Shown here one piece after another: positions 1 through 8,520 of a DNA stretch of 64,000 nucleotides; position 1 is the stretch's first letter, and each line of letters begins with the position of its first letter. The stretch covers positions 1 through 64,000 of the forward strand of contig LFER01000042.1 of assembly GCA_001510135.1 (NCBI GenBank). Direction: 5' to 3'. The notes below the pieces were generated by a model. The model made no database searches. It had not been told where the DNA came from and saw nothing but the letters and a program-made list of their open reading frames with translations. A program made the translations under genes and the position numbers. Origin of the DNA: Alphaproteobacteria bacterium casp-alpha6 (GTDB lineage: Bacteria > Pseudomonadota > Alphaproteobacteria > Rhodobacterales > Rhodobacteraceae).

Positions 1-896
1 CAACTTGGGCAGGACAAAGCCTCCTGGATGGAACAGGCGGGACAAACGGTATATTCAACTTTCAAGTGGGTTCATCAACCGACAGTGCAAACAGTCTTAC
101 CCATAGTTTTACAATCCCGCTTACTACGTCCCTGCAAAATGTCCCAGTATCAGATGTGACGATAAACACCACTATAGCGTCAGATGCAAATAACACTTTT
201 TATACTGATTTGACATTCAACGGTCCACTTCGTGATGGAATGTCCGTGAGTTATGACATCGCCGCAGACACTTCCCAAGGGAATTGGACCCGATTGACTG
301 TTCTTGGGAATTTTAATGAACTTTATTATGCGCACGAAGGCACTGGGTCATTCAAGTTAAACGTAGACTCAAATGGCGATATTACTGGGTTATCGAGCGT
401 CACAGGAAATCATTATTTTGATATAATGTATAATGCCCATTTAGCGGGTCAAACACTACATCATACGGGAAATGCGGGAGTATCCCGAGTGTCAAGTAAT
501 ACCGTAAGGATAATTGCTGGATACCAAGCGGGGGGATTTACTCTAAGCAATATGTCAGTCACAGAACAAGTAGATGCCACTGACCTTTCGATTTCTGACG
601 TATCCAACTCGACAAACGCACGTTCTGCAATATCGACCATAGATTCATCGCTACAGTCCATAAACAGCAAGCGGGCTTCATTGGGTACCTTGTCGAATAG
701 ACTTGATAGCACAGTGAGTAATCTTACCAACACCTATAACAATTTAGCAGCTGGCAAAGGCAGAATAGAGGACGCAGACTTTGCTGCTGAAACAACAAAC
801 CTGGCAAAAACACAGATACTGCAACAAGCTTCTACTGCAATGTTAGCTCAAGCTAATGCTTCCAAACAGAACGTATTGAGCTTGCTGCAAGGTTAA
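1..896 (+). CDS. Flagellin, 5'-truncated by the window edge
   Basis: Structural subunit of the flagellar filament, exported by the flagellar type III system. The reading frame is open from base 3 with no start codon, so the conserved N-terminal D0/D1 helices lie outside the window. What remains is a Ser/Thr/Asn-rich variable middle followed by a classic flagellin C-terminal coiled region: 'INSKRASLGTLSNRL', 'RIEDADFAAETTNLAKTQIL' and the terminal 'ANASKQNVLSLLQG'. An internal GTG at 66 is not a plausible start because the homologous frame continues upstream of it. The C-terminus is intact and ends in TAA. No clear rho-independent terminator follows. Confidence 0.95.
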   Translation, partial: TWAGQSLLDGTGGTNGIFNFQVGSSTDSANSLTHSFTIPLTTSLQNVPVSDVTINTTIASDANNTFYTDLTFNGPLRDGMSVSYDIAADTSQGNWTRLTVLGNFNELYYAHEGTGSFKLNVDSNGDITGLSSVTGNHYFDIMYNAHLAGQTLHHTGNAGVSRVSSNTVRIIAGYQAGGFTLSNMSVTEQVDATDLSISDVSNSTNARSAISTIDSSLQSINSKRASLGTLSNRLDSTVSNLTNTYNNLAAGKGRIEDADFAAETTNLAKTQILQQASTAMLAQANASKQNVLSLLQG

Positions 897-897
897 G

Positions 898-1080
898 CCC
901 CCTCAGCAACACCTATTCCTACCGAAAGACTATTCAGGTTCTCCCACTGTCAGCCTGTATACCCCATGGTCGGATGCGGAAGTACTCTCCCATCTCACTG
1001 CTGGCTGGGGTCAGAATACGATCACTGATCTGAAGCTGGAATATCTCTACGGGCCTGAGCCAGAAGTTTCGGGGGAATAA
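898..1080 (+). pseudogene. Unidentified C-terminal coding remnant after flagellin
   Basis: An open frame without its own start runs directly on from the flagellin stop, in another frame, to a TAA at 1078-1080. It has protein-like composition, for example 'VSLYTPWSDAEVLSHLTAGW' and then 'LEYLYGPEPEVSG'. I do not recognise the family. It may be the tail of a gene whose front was lost when flagellin came to lie beside it, or chance coding. The rest of the stretch to 1537 shows no gene I can support, apart from the repeat listed separately. Confidence 0.3.
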
Positions 1081-1228
1081 GACCGTTATTGTGACAGGTT
1101 CCTATATATCTCTATAGCACTTTGAAACAATAAGGATCACAAGATCGGTTACTATCCCCGAAACTTAACTCAAAGTGGTTACCAAACTTACAGATCGAAC
1201 TCTAGGAGCACCACTGCTTTTATTGACG

Positions 1229-1403
1229 CTGCGAGGCGAGAAGGAACTTAAATATCACTAAACAGGCATTCACGTGTCCGCTACATGATCCCAAAAAACC
1301 TCATAAAAACAGTGCAGGTAGATTTACGTACATTCTGGCTGCGGGTACCACATTGCGGCTCGTTTTGCCTTTAGGGTAAAGCATACTTGGCCTATCTCTC
1401 GAA
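1229..1403. repeat. Diverged direct repeat, copy A
   Basis: This block aligns with 1955-2126 in the same orientation. In the core (1290-1403 against 2013-2126) I count about 89 matches in 114 ungapped positions. The 5' part is weaker and needs small gaps. Shared strings include 'AAAGCATACTTGGC' and 'GTTTTGCCT'. The two copies flank the bactofilin gene. Neither copy has an uninterrupted reading frame, so they look like old duplicated debris. Origin unknown. Confidence 0.6.
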
Positions 1404-1537
1404 AAGGGAACTCATTTGGGTCGAACCTGACTACACTTAAAGACCCTGCAAATATCCTGTCGGTTTGTTAGGTTATTGGAACCGCAAAATTGTTCAGGTT
1501 CAAGCAAATCTTGCAAAAGAAGACCGGCAGATCAACC

Positions 1538-1846
1538 TCAACCGCCGCATTTAATTTTTCCTGATAAGAATGCAGAAGGCTCAACGCTTAATGTCTTTGT
1601 GTTAAGAGAAATTTTGTTGGTTGAACCTATTTTCAATTCAACGGATTCCGCTGAAACTTTCCCAGCGATCGAACCTTCATTTACAAAACTTTTAGCGCTC
1701 ACGTTGCCTGTAACTTTGCCTTCAGCGGCTATTACGACCCCTTCGGATTGGATGTTACCGTTTACTGTACCATCCACAGTTATGGTTGAGGTTCCCTTGA
1801 TATCACCATCAATCGTCACATCAGAACTAATGCGTGAATCTGTCAT
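1538..1846 (-). CDS. Bactofilin family protein
   Basis: Bactofilins are small polymer-forming cytoskeletal proteins with a right-handed beta-helix core. They take part in cell shape, stalk or envelope-enzyme positioning. The protein is about 102 residues, nearly all made of short repeating beta-strand units with regular Gly/Val/Ile spacing ('VTIDGDIKGTSTITVDGTV', 'GVVIAAEGKVTGNV'), the hallmark of the family. The start is chosen at 1846 because a GGA lies at a fitting distance. An ATG six bases upstream and a GTG at 1885 are alternatives. It stands alone, on the opposite strand to flagellin, inside a pair of diverged direct repeats and surrounded by non-coding debris. Confidence 0.8.
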   Translation of the reverse strand: MTDSRISSDVTIDGDIKGTSTITVDGTVNGNIQSEGVVIAAEGKVTGNVSAKSFVNEGSIAGKVSAESVELKIGSTNKISLNTKTLSVEPSAFLSGKIKCGG

Positions 1847-1954
1847 CAGCATATCCGTTTCGCAGTTATTTTTCTTTTTCTGCACCTCTATCGTTCGTAT
1901 TATGCAACGCTTTTATGATGTTGCCAACGGACAATTTACGCAAGTCGCTGATAA

Positions 1955-2126
1955 CTGTGGCGTGGTAACTCAAACATCGCTTAAAGGCGACCCAAAGCTC
2001 CACGTTTCGGCCCCAAAAAATATCATAAAAACAACGCGGTTCGATTTACGTCTGTTCTGACCGTGGGTGCCAGAATTCGGCTAGTTTTGCCTTAAGAATA
2101 AAGCATACTTGGCTTATCCTGCGAAA
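1955..2126. repeat. Diverged direct repeat, copy B
   Basis: Partner of the block at 1229-1403, about 78 percent identical over the core. The sequence from here to 2409, between the bactofilin gene and the deaminase gene, otherwise holds no gene I can support on either strand. It reads like decayed DNA with many stops in all frames. Confidence 0.6.
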
Positions 2127-2409
2127 TGGGGAAACTTAGATTTTGTCAAAAGGGGTTTGTTGTGATGCCAGAACCTGTGTGATTTTGACGAAATTGACAG
2201 GGACAAAGAGAAAAAGACCTTCCTCCATTAAACGGTCTGTAACGCGTAAAAGTTTCCACGCGCTGAAATGAATTCCCGGAGTTCTTTTGGGGTGATGAAA
2301 CGGTCCATGACCTTTTCCCGCTTCTGAAGACGCGAGCGTTGTGTGTTTTCAGGAGGGATGGGCCTCAATCCCCCCTTCGTATTTTGATCAAAACCTTGAA
2401 CAGTTCGTA

Positions 2410-3693
2410 TTATTTTGGAGCAAAACTGGCCGGATCGACTTTTTGAGGTCGCCCTTCCAAAAACAGATCAGTAGAGATTGCTCCATTGGATGCGATCACG
2501 CGACCCTGCCTTATGATATTGATCCGATGCGCGCGAAGGCGAACGGCCTCAATGCTGTTTTGTGCTTGTAAGATGTTAAAGTTTGCGTTGCATCCAACGG
2601 CAATCCCGTAACCGTCCAATCCCATAATTTTCGCTGAATTTTCTGTAACCGCCTGAAAACACCACGCCATATCTTCACGGCTGGACAATTGACCGACGTG
2701 AAGCCCCATAACGGCGACATCCAGCATATCTGCACGCCCCAAGGAGTACCACGGGTCCATGACACAATCGGATCCAAAGCCAACCGTAATTCCTGCATCG
2801 CGCAATTCGCGCACCCGTGTCTGCCCACGACGTTTGGGGTATGTATCATGGCGGCCCTGCAACATGATATTGATCAGAGGATTAGGAATTGCATGCACCT
2901 CGGCTTCGACAATCAGTGGAATCAGCTTTGAGACGTAATAATTGTCCATCGAATGCATGGAGGTCAGATGTGACCCCGCAACTCGCCCCTGCAAGCCAAG
3001 GCGTTTTGTCTCATAGGCAAGTGTTTCAATATGCCGGCTCAGGGGATCATCGCTTTCATCACAGTGCATATCCACCATCAAACCCCGTTCCGCGGCAAGT
3101 TCACACAGCAATTTCACAGAGTCCGCACCCTGTTGCATGGTGCGCTCAAAATGAGGAATGCCCCCGACTATGTCCACGCCCATATCCAAGGCGCGGATGG
3201 TATTTTCCAGCGCTGTGGGGTCGCGCAGAACGCCGTCCTGTGGAAAGGCCACCAATTGAAGATCTATGTAGTCTTTAACCTGTTCGCGCACTTCCAAAAG
3301 TGCTTGGACACCTTTGAGTTCGTCATCGCATGTGTCCACATGCGACCGGATTGCCCCGATCCCCATCGAGGTTGCAAGGTCACAATACTTCAGGGCGCGC
3401 TCTACGATATCTTCGATACTTTGAAGCTTTTTTAACTCTCCCCAAAGTGCGATCCCTTCCAGCAAGGTCCCCGATACATTCATTCGCGGGTTTCCGAGCG
3501 ATAGGGTTGCATCCATATGGAAATGGGGATCCACGAAAGGGGGAGCCACGAGCCAACCCTTGGCGTCAATAGTGACTTTGGCCTCTGCGGAAATTCCATT
3601 TTCCAGTGCAACGATTTCACCCTTGTTACATGCTATATCGATACCACTGCGTCCATCGGGCAGGGTTGCATTCTTGACCAACAATTCAAACAT
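2410..3693 (-). CDS. codA: CodA-like cytosine deaminase family amidohydrolase
   Basis: Cytosolic metal-dependent hydrolase of the cytosine deaminase group, 427 residues. Visible motifs match E. coli CodA: the metal site 'VDPHFHMD', 'GGIPHFERT', 'VDMHCDESDDP', 'SHLTSMHS' and 'LQGRHDTYPKRRGQTRVRE'. The start at 3693 is set by AGGAG seven bases upstream; the longer open frame reaching 3951 overlaps the permease gene and is not needed. It is the last gene of a BMP-type nucleoside importer operon, only 11 bases after the permease, so the imported base or nucleoside is probably deaminated here. Oddity: the CodA 'GHDD' motif reads 'GSDC', keeping the first catalytic Asp but replacing the next Asp, which contacts the pyrimidine in CodA, by Cys. 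The true substrate may therefore not be cytosine. Confidence 0.85.
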   Translation of the reverse strand: MFELLVKNATLPDGRSGIDIACNKGEIVALENGISAEAKVTIDAKGWLVAPPFVDPHFHMDATLSLGNPRMNVSGTLLEGIALWGELKKLQSIEDIVERALKYCDLATSMGIGAIRSHVDTCDDELKGVQALLEVREQVKDYIDLQLVAFPQDGVLRDPTALENTIRALDMGVDIVGGIPHFERTMQQGADSVKLLCELAAERGLMVDMHCDESDDPLSRHIETLAYETKRLGLQGRVAGSHLTSMHSMDNYYVSKLIPLIVEAEVHAIPNPLINIMLQGRHDTYPKRRGQTRVRELRDAGITVGFGSDCVMDPWYSLGRADMLDVAVMGLHVGQLSSREDMAWCFQAVTENSAKIMGLDGYGIAVGCNANFNILQAQNSIEAVRLRAHRINIIRQGRVIASNGAISTDLFLEGRPQKVDPASFAPK

Positions 3694-3704
3694 ATTCACC
3701 GCTC

Positions 3705-4652
3705 CTATCTTTGTCCTTTGAACCAAGGTGTTAACAATGCCCGCGGATATTCTGCACGTCTTGCTGCAATAACGAGGGCAAAAATTGACAATATATACGG
3801 CGCTGCGAGAAAGACTTGGCTGGGGACAAATGCACCGACTTCGGTTTGCAGACGAACCTGCAAGGCATCGAAGGCACCAAATAAGATCGCTCCAAGAAGT
3901 GCTTTGCCCGGCCGCCAGCTGGCAAAAATGACCAAAGCGATGCAAATCCAACCCCTGCCATTCACCATCCCGAAAAAGAAGGCATCAAAAGCGGACATTG
4001 TCAGGAAAGCGCCCCCAAGAGCCATCAAGGCAGAACCCGCCATAACCGCGCCGATACGCAGGCCATAGACGCTCAAGCCCTGTGCATCAACAGAGTTGGG
4101 GTTGTCTCCAACGGCTTTGATCGCTACGCCAAGCGCCGTTTTATTCAGGACGTACCAAACCAGAAACACACAAAAAAGCGCCAAAAAGGTTAATGCCGTC
4201 TGTTGGAACAATACAGGTCCGATAAACGGTAAGTCCGAGAGGATTGGAATATCCAGAGGTTGAAACGGGCCTATGCGCGGCGGCGAGGAGACCGTTGGCA
4301 AAGCAGTACGATAGGAAAAATAGCTGAGTGAGCTTGCAAATAAGGTAATCGCAAGACCGGATACATGCTGTGATAACCCGAGAGGAACTGTTAAGATCCC
4401 GTGCAGTAAGCCAAACAACGCTCCGGCAAGGGCAGCGGCCAAAACCGCGCCCCAAAGCCCTGCGCCCAACCAGACCGCCATCCATCCAACCATTGCGCCG
4501 GCTACGAATATTCCCTCAATGCCAAGGTTTAAAACACCTGATTTCTCACAGAGGAGCGCTCCGAGTACGCCAAAAATTAAAGGTGTAGCAATCCTTAACG
4601 ACGCAGACCAAAAGCTTTCGCTCAGAAGGATTTGAAGAATATCAAACATCAC
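3705..4652 (-). CDS. BMP-type nucleoside ABC importer, permease 2
   Basis: Inner-membrane permease of 315 residues with about eight to ten hydrophobic segments, of the BPD_transp_2 fold used by simple-sugar and nucleoside importers (YufQ/NupQ-like). The stretch 'GVLNLGIEGIFVAGAMVGW' near residue 40 is the typical conserved loop of this family. The start overlaps the stop of the upstream permease gene by four bases (ATGA), which implies translational coupling. It should form a heterodimer with the upstream permease and couple to the ATPase at 5719-7236. The specific substrate cannot be read from the permease; the operon context points to nucleosides or nucleobases. Confidence 0.9.
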   Translation of the reverse strand: MMFDILQILLSESFWSASLRIATPLIFGVLGALLCEKSGVLNLGIEGIFVAGAMVGWMAVWLGAGLWGAVLAAALAGALFGLLHGILTVPLGLSQHVSGLAITLFASSLSYFSYRTALPTVSSPPRIGPFQPLDIPILSDLPFIGPVLFQQTALTFLALFCVFLVWYVLNKTALGVAIKAVGDNPNSVDAQGLSVYGLRIGAVMAGSALMALGGAFLTMSAFDAFFFGMVNGRGWICIALVIFASWRPGKALLGAILFGAFDALQVRLQTEVGAFVPSQVFLAAPYILSIFALVIAARRAEYPRALLTPWFKGQR

Positions 4653-5722
4653 TTGCCCCCGCTCTGACTGACACCTGTGATGATTTTATAGCGCGAAAGG
4701 AAACCGCCCAGCAAAACACAAAGCAGCGCGGTTGCGACCACCAAATCCGCCAAATAAGAGGAAACTCCCATGGCCCGGCTCATACTGTCAGCGCCCACAA
4801 AAACTGAGGCAATGAAAAGGGCCGCGATCACAACACCGGCAGGCGAAAGCCCTGCGAGCATTGCGACGACAATCCCTGTATATCCAAAGCCGGGTGACAG
4901 ATCCGCGGTGAGATAGCCTTTCAACCCAGCCACTTCGCTCACGCCCGCCAAACCTGCCAGAGCTCCGGACAATGCGGCAACCATCAGCAGACTGCGATTT
5001 ACCGGAATTCCAGCATGTCGTGCGGCATTCATATTTTCGCCGACGGCGCGAAGCTTGAAGCCCCAGACAGAGCGCACCAACATGAACTGGGCAAATGCTG
5101 CGCATAAAAGTGCTATGATCAGTCCGTAGTGAATTCTCATGCGGTCCATCACTTTGGGAAGCATGCCTTGGTCCAAGATCGGAGAACTTTGAGGCCAACC
5201 AAGTCCCATCGGGTCTTTCAATGGCCCCTCCAGCATATATTGGAGAAAAATAATGATGATAAAGTTTAAGAGCAAAGTTGTTACAACTTCGTCCGCGCCA
5301 AACCGAATTTTTAAAGTTGCCGGCACGATCATACCAAATGCACCGGCAGCACAGCCAAAAAGAATGATCGTGGGAATTAAAATCATTCCTGAAACATCAA
5401 AAACGCCCGTTCCGATGGCAGCAGCTGCCATCGCACCCAAATAAAGCTGGCCTTCGGCGCCGATGTTCCAAAGTTTTCCACGGAACGCCAATGCCGCTGC
5501 CAAGCCTGTAAAGATCAATGGCGTCGCCCGCGTAAGCATTTCTGAGAAGGCAAATTTTGATCCGAACACCCCAGAGAACATTTGTGCATATGAGTCCAGA
5601 ATAGGTGCACCGGCGAGCGTTAGGGGAATAGCAGCCAAAATGAGGGCTAATATAGCTGATATGATCGGGAGCCCAATCTTCCAAGCGAGCGATTGGGAAC
5701 CTCTGGCCTCAATACGGATCAT
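4649..5722 (-). CDS. BMP-type nucleoside ABC importer, permease 1
   Basis: Inner-membrane permease of 357 residues (YufP/NupP-like) with an N-terminal hydrophobic segment after a short basic start and about eight more downstream. The loop 'LWNIGAEGQLYLGAMAAAAI' near residue 85 corresponds to the conserved loop of the partner permease. ATGA overlaps occur at both ends: with the ATPase upstream (5719-5722) and with the second permease downstream (4649-4652). The gene order SBP, ATPase, permease, permease, enzyme is that of known nucleoside importers. Confidence 0.9.
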   Translation of the reverse strand: MIRIEARGSQSLAWKIGLPIISAILALILAAIPLTLAGAPILDSYAQMFSGVFGSKFAFSEMLTRATPLIFTGLAAALAFRGKLWNIGAEGQLYLGAMAAAAIGTGVFDVSGMILIPTIILFGCAAGAFGMIVPATLKIRFGADEVVTTLLLNFIIIIFLQYMLEGPLKDPMGLGWPQSSPILDQGMLPKVMDRMRIHYGLIIALLCAAFAQFMLVRSVWGFKLRAVGENMNAARHAGIPVNRSLLMVAALSGALAGLAGVSEVAGLKGYLTADLSPGFGYTGIVVAMLAGLSPAGVVIAALFIASVFVGADSMSRAMGVSSYLADLVVATALLCVLLGGFLSRYKIITGVSQSGGK

Positions 5723-7236
5723 GCGGCTTGTCCCGCCATCAAGAGACCAAGTTCGGCGCGATCACGGGTATGCGTTTCTGCAAACTCACCATCATGGATA
5801 ACGAGAATACGATCTGCCAGTCTGAGAATTTCATCAAGATCTTCGGAAATCAAAACAATACCCGCCCCTCTGCTACGTGCTTCAATAAGCCGGCGCGCAA
5901 CATCCGCAGCCGCCCCCATATCGAGTCCGCGGGTGGGCTGATTTGCTAAGATAAGCAAAGGCTTTTTGTCAAACACCCGCGCCAAAATCAGTTTTTGAAT
6001 ATTTCCGCCCGAAAGAAGCTGCGCCGGTGCTGCGATACCGGGCCCGCGCACGTCATATTCCACTGACAAAGCTTTGGCGTGCTCGGTGATATTTTCACGC
6101 TTTAACAATCCGTTCTTTTGAAATCTATGACCGTCCACGCCTTCTATGATCATATTCTCTGCAACGCTCATTGAACCGATGATCCCGTCACGATGCCGGT
6201 CTTCTGGGATGCGACCAACCCCTTTTGCAATCATCTGTGCTGGATCAATTTGTGACACTTCTTCATTATTCAAAATTATTTTGCCTGCTTCAGGCGTCAT
6301 CATACCCGAAAGAACGCCGGCAAGGGCGGCTTGACCATTTCCAGACACACCCGCAATTCCTAAGATTTCGCCGCCTAAGACGGTCAAATTGACAGCTTTC
6401 AAACTGTCCCGGCGACCACGACCGACAACTGACAGGGCCTCTAGGTGCAAAACCGGCGCACCCGTGGTGGCGGCCTGCCTGATGGGGAGAGACGTTTCGC
6501 TTCCAACCATCATGCGTGCAATCTTTTGTTCGTCTGCCTCTGACGTGGCCATTTCACCAACGTTTTTACCAAGCCTGAGGACCGCAATCCTATGGGAAAA
6601 TGCCAGCACTTCGCGCAGTTTATGCGAAATAAAGATTACGGCTAGCCCTTCTGCAGCCATTGTAGCGATATTTTCAAACAGCGTGTCTGCCTCTTGTGGT
6701 GTCAGCACGGCTGTGGGTTCATCTAGCACCAGAATTCGTACATTTCGATAAAGCGCTTTCAAAATTTCGACCCTTTGGCGCTCTCCAACCGTAAGACGCC
6801 CAGCGGGAACATCAAGTGGCGTTGATAAACCACTATTTTCCATCAAGGCGTTTATTTTTTTCTCTGCTTCATGGCGATTGCGGCGCATGCGGGTAAGCGG
6901 TTCTGCACCCAGCATGATATTATCGACGGCATCCAGATTTTCTGCGAGTGTGAAATGCTGATGTACCATTCCAATTCCAGCAGCAATTGCTGCTTGCGGA
7001 TGGCCCAGAACAAGATCTGAGAAGTGCCCAGCATCGTCAGCGACCTCTATGCGTCCTGAGTCGGGCATGTAATGGCCAAACAGCATATTCATAAGGGTTG
7101 TTTTTCCGGCGCCATTTTCACCCAAGAGCGCCAAAATTTCACCACGATGTAAATCGAGGCTCACATTTTCGTTTGCCTTGACGCTTCCAAAGGTTTTGGA
7201 GAGATTTTTAAGGGATAAGACTTTGTTAGAATTCAT
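5719..7236 (-). CDS. BMP-type nucleoside ABC importer, ATP-binding protein
   Basis: Cytoplasmic ATPase of 505 residues made of two fused nucleotide-binding domains, as in sugar and nucleoside importers. Domain 1 has Walker A 'GENGAGKTTLMN', a degenerate signature ('LTVGERQRVEILKAL') and Walker B 'ILVLDEPTAVL'. Domain 2 has 'GVSGNGQAALAG' in place of a consensus Walker A, signature 'LSGGNIQKLILARV' and an Asn in the Walker B region ('LLILANQPTRGLD'). This asymmetry, with a degenerate second Walker A, is normal for the family. It sits 42 bases after the binding-protein gene, across a stable hairpin, and overlaps the first permease gene by four bases. Confidence 0.92.
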   Translation of the reverse strand: MNSNKVLSLKNLSKTFGSVKANENVSLDLHRGEILALLGENGAGKTTLMNMLFGHYMPDSGRIEVADDAGHFSDLVLGHPQAAIAAGIGMVHQHFTLAENLDAVDNIMLGAEPLTRMRRNRHEAEKKINALMENSGLSTPLDVPAGRLTVGERQRVEILKALYRNVRILVLDEPTAVLTPQEADTLFENIATMAAEGLAVIFISHKLREVLAFSHRIAVLRLGKNVGEMATSEADEQKIARMMVGSETSLPIRQAATTGAPVLHLEALSVVGRGRRDSLKAVNLTVLGGEILGIAGVSGNGQAALAGVLSGMMTPEAGKIILNNEEVSQIDPAQMIAKGVGRIPEDRHRDGIIGSMSVAENMIIEGVDGHRFQKNGLLKRENITEHAKALSVEYDVRGPGIAAPAQLLSGGNIQKLILARVFDKKPLLILANQPTRGLDMGAAADVARRLIEARSRGAGIVLISEDLDEILRLADRILVIHDGEFAETHTRDRAELGLLMAGQAA

Positions 7237-7246
7237 ATTTTTAAAT

Positions 7247-7272
7247 GGGCCGGCGCATGGTTGCGCCGGCCC
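7247..7272 (-). promoter_or_regulatory. Intercistronic hairpin after the BMP gene
   Basis: A perfect 10 bp G+C-rich stem (GGGCCGGCGC / GCGCCGGCCC) with a six-base loop lies between the binding-protein gene and the ATPase gene. On the minus strand it is followed by only a weak T/A run, so it is more likely an mRNA-stabilising or partial-termination element that keeps binding-protein levels above the membrane parts. That role is inference from position. Confidence 0.65.
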
Positions 7273-7278
7273 TCTCTA

Positions 7279-8271
7279 TTATCCGTCAGACTCTGGACGT
7301 GCGTCATTTACATTGACGCGGAATAGCCCGTCGAGGATTTCCTGCTCTTTTGTCTTCACAGCTGTTGCGACATCCCCGGGAACGAGACTTTCATCCAGAA
7401 CCAAAGATCCACCGCCAAAGGCCATAAAGCTGTATTGACCATAGTCAGCGGCCTCAAAATTTCCGCTGGCGGCATTGGCTATCGCTTTGTCAATCGTTGC
7501 TTCCATGTGCCAAATTGCCGATGCAAGAATGGTTCCTGGATAGTCTGCTGACGTGTCGATAACGTTACCGATTGCTTTCACGCCCCGTTCAACTGCGGCA
7601 TCGGACACCCCGAAGCGTTCCGCATACATAATGTCTGCTCCTGCATCCATCATGGCAAATGCGCTTTCCTTTGCTTTGGGTGGATCGTACCAGCTGTCGA
7701 TGAAGTTCACTAGAAACTTCACGTCAGGGTTTACATCCCGTGCGCCATCCATAAAGGCATGCATCAAACGGTTGACTTCGGGGATTGCATAACCACCGAC
7801 CATGCCAATCACATTTGATTTTGTCATGGATCCCGCAACCATTCCCGTGAGGTAGGAAGGTTCGTGAATCCAGTTGTCAAACACAGAGAAATTCGGCGCA
7901 ACGGGTCCGAAGGAAGACCCCATCAAGAACGCTGTATCAGTATAGTCTTTTGCAACTTTGCGCGCTGCGCGCTCCAGACCAAAGACTTCACCCACAATCA
8001 GATTTTGTCCTTGCTCCGCATATTCGCGCATCACGCGTTCGTAATCTGTATTGGCCACATTTTCAGAATAAGTATACTCTATGGCACCACTCTCGGCTGC
8101 CGTGTTCAGCGCTTTGTGAATACGGCTGATCCACTGCTGTTCAACGGGAAGGGTGTAAATCGCCGCGACTTTTATTTTTTCTGCGGCAGAAACACCTGCG
8201 CCGGCAATCAAGCCGACTGCAATCGTCGCAGAAGTAAACAATCTACGACTCATTTTATATGGGAATTTCAT
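7279..8271 (-). CDS. BMP family periplasmic nucleoside-binding protein
   Basis: Substrate-binding protein of the PnrA/BMP family, 330 residues. The N-terminus 'KMSRRLFTSATIAVGLIAGA' is a Sec-type signal peptide ending near 'VSAAE', with no lipobox Cys. The mature part shows the family pattern: 'KIKVAAIYTLPVEQQWISRI', 'NLIVGEVFGLERAARKVAKD', 'LTGMVAGSMTKSNVIGMVGG' and 'GADIMYAERFGVSDAAVERG'. The start at 8271 is supported by AAGGAGG a few bases upstream. First gene of the nucleoside importer operon. BMP proteins usually bind purine or pyrimidine nucleosides; the CodA-like enzyme at the end of the operon fits that. The 249 bases upstream carry no gene. Confidence 0.9.
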   Translation of the reverse strand: MKFPYKMSRRLFTSATIAVGLIAGAGVSAAEKIKVAAIYTLPVEQQWISRIHKALNTAAESGAIEYTYSENVANTDYERVMREYAEQGQNLIVGEVFGLERAARKVAKDYTDTAFLMGSSFGPVAPNFSVFDNWIHEPSYLTGMVAGSMTKSNVIGMVGGYAIPEVNRLMHAFMDGARDVNPDVKFLVNFIDSWYDPPKAKESAFAMMDAGADIMYAERFGVSDAAVERGVKAIGNVIDTSADYPGTILASAIWHMEATIDKAIANAASGNFEAADYGQYSFMAFGGGSLVLDESLVPGDVATAVKTKEQEILDGLFRVNVNDARPESDG

Positions 8272-8520
8272 GAAGGCCTCCTTTTAGGATCGTGGCTCAC
8301 CTTCACTTTTTCTGATCATTTGGTCAAGAATTAGATTCGAAAACCCAGTGATTTTTGATGAAAGGCCTATTTGATGGGCATCTGGTAAACCGGAGCGAGA
8401 AAATTGATCATTTTTGCAATCGGAGAAAGTTGCAACGGTTGTCGCAAACAGTCCTTTCAGTATAAACACCTTCAGACCTGTTCGCTTTCCGCTCTTGGCG
8501 AACTTTAAGCGTTACAACCA

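Noticed and set aside
1476..2060. Plus-strand open frame over the bactofilin gene
   Set aside because: It is the antisense shadow of the bactofilin frame; its translation has no protein-like pattern and extends into the repeat.
8430..8447. Imperfect inverted repeat TTGCAACGGTTGTCGCAA upstream of the BMP gene as a LacI-type operator
   Set aside because: Only about half the positions are symmetric, no LacI gene is nearby and no promoter could be placed around it.
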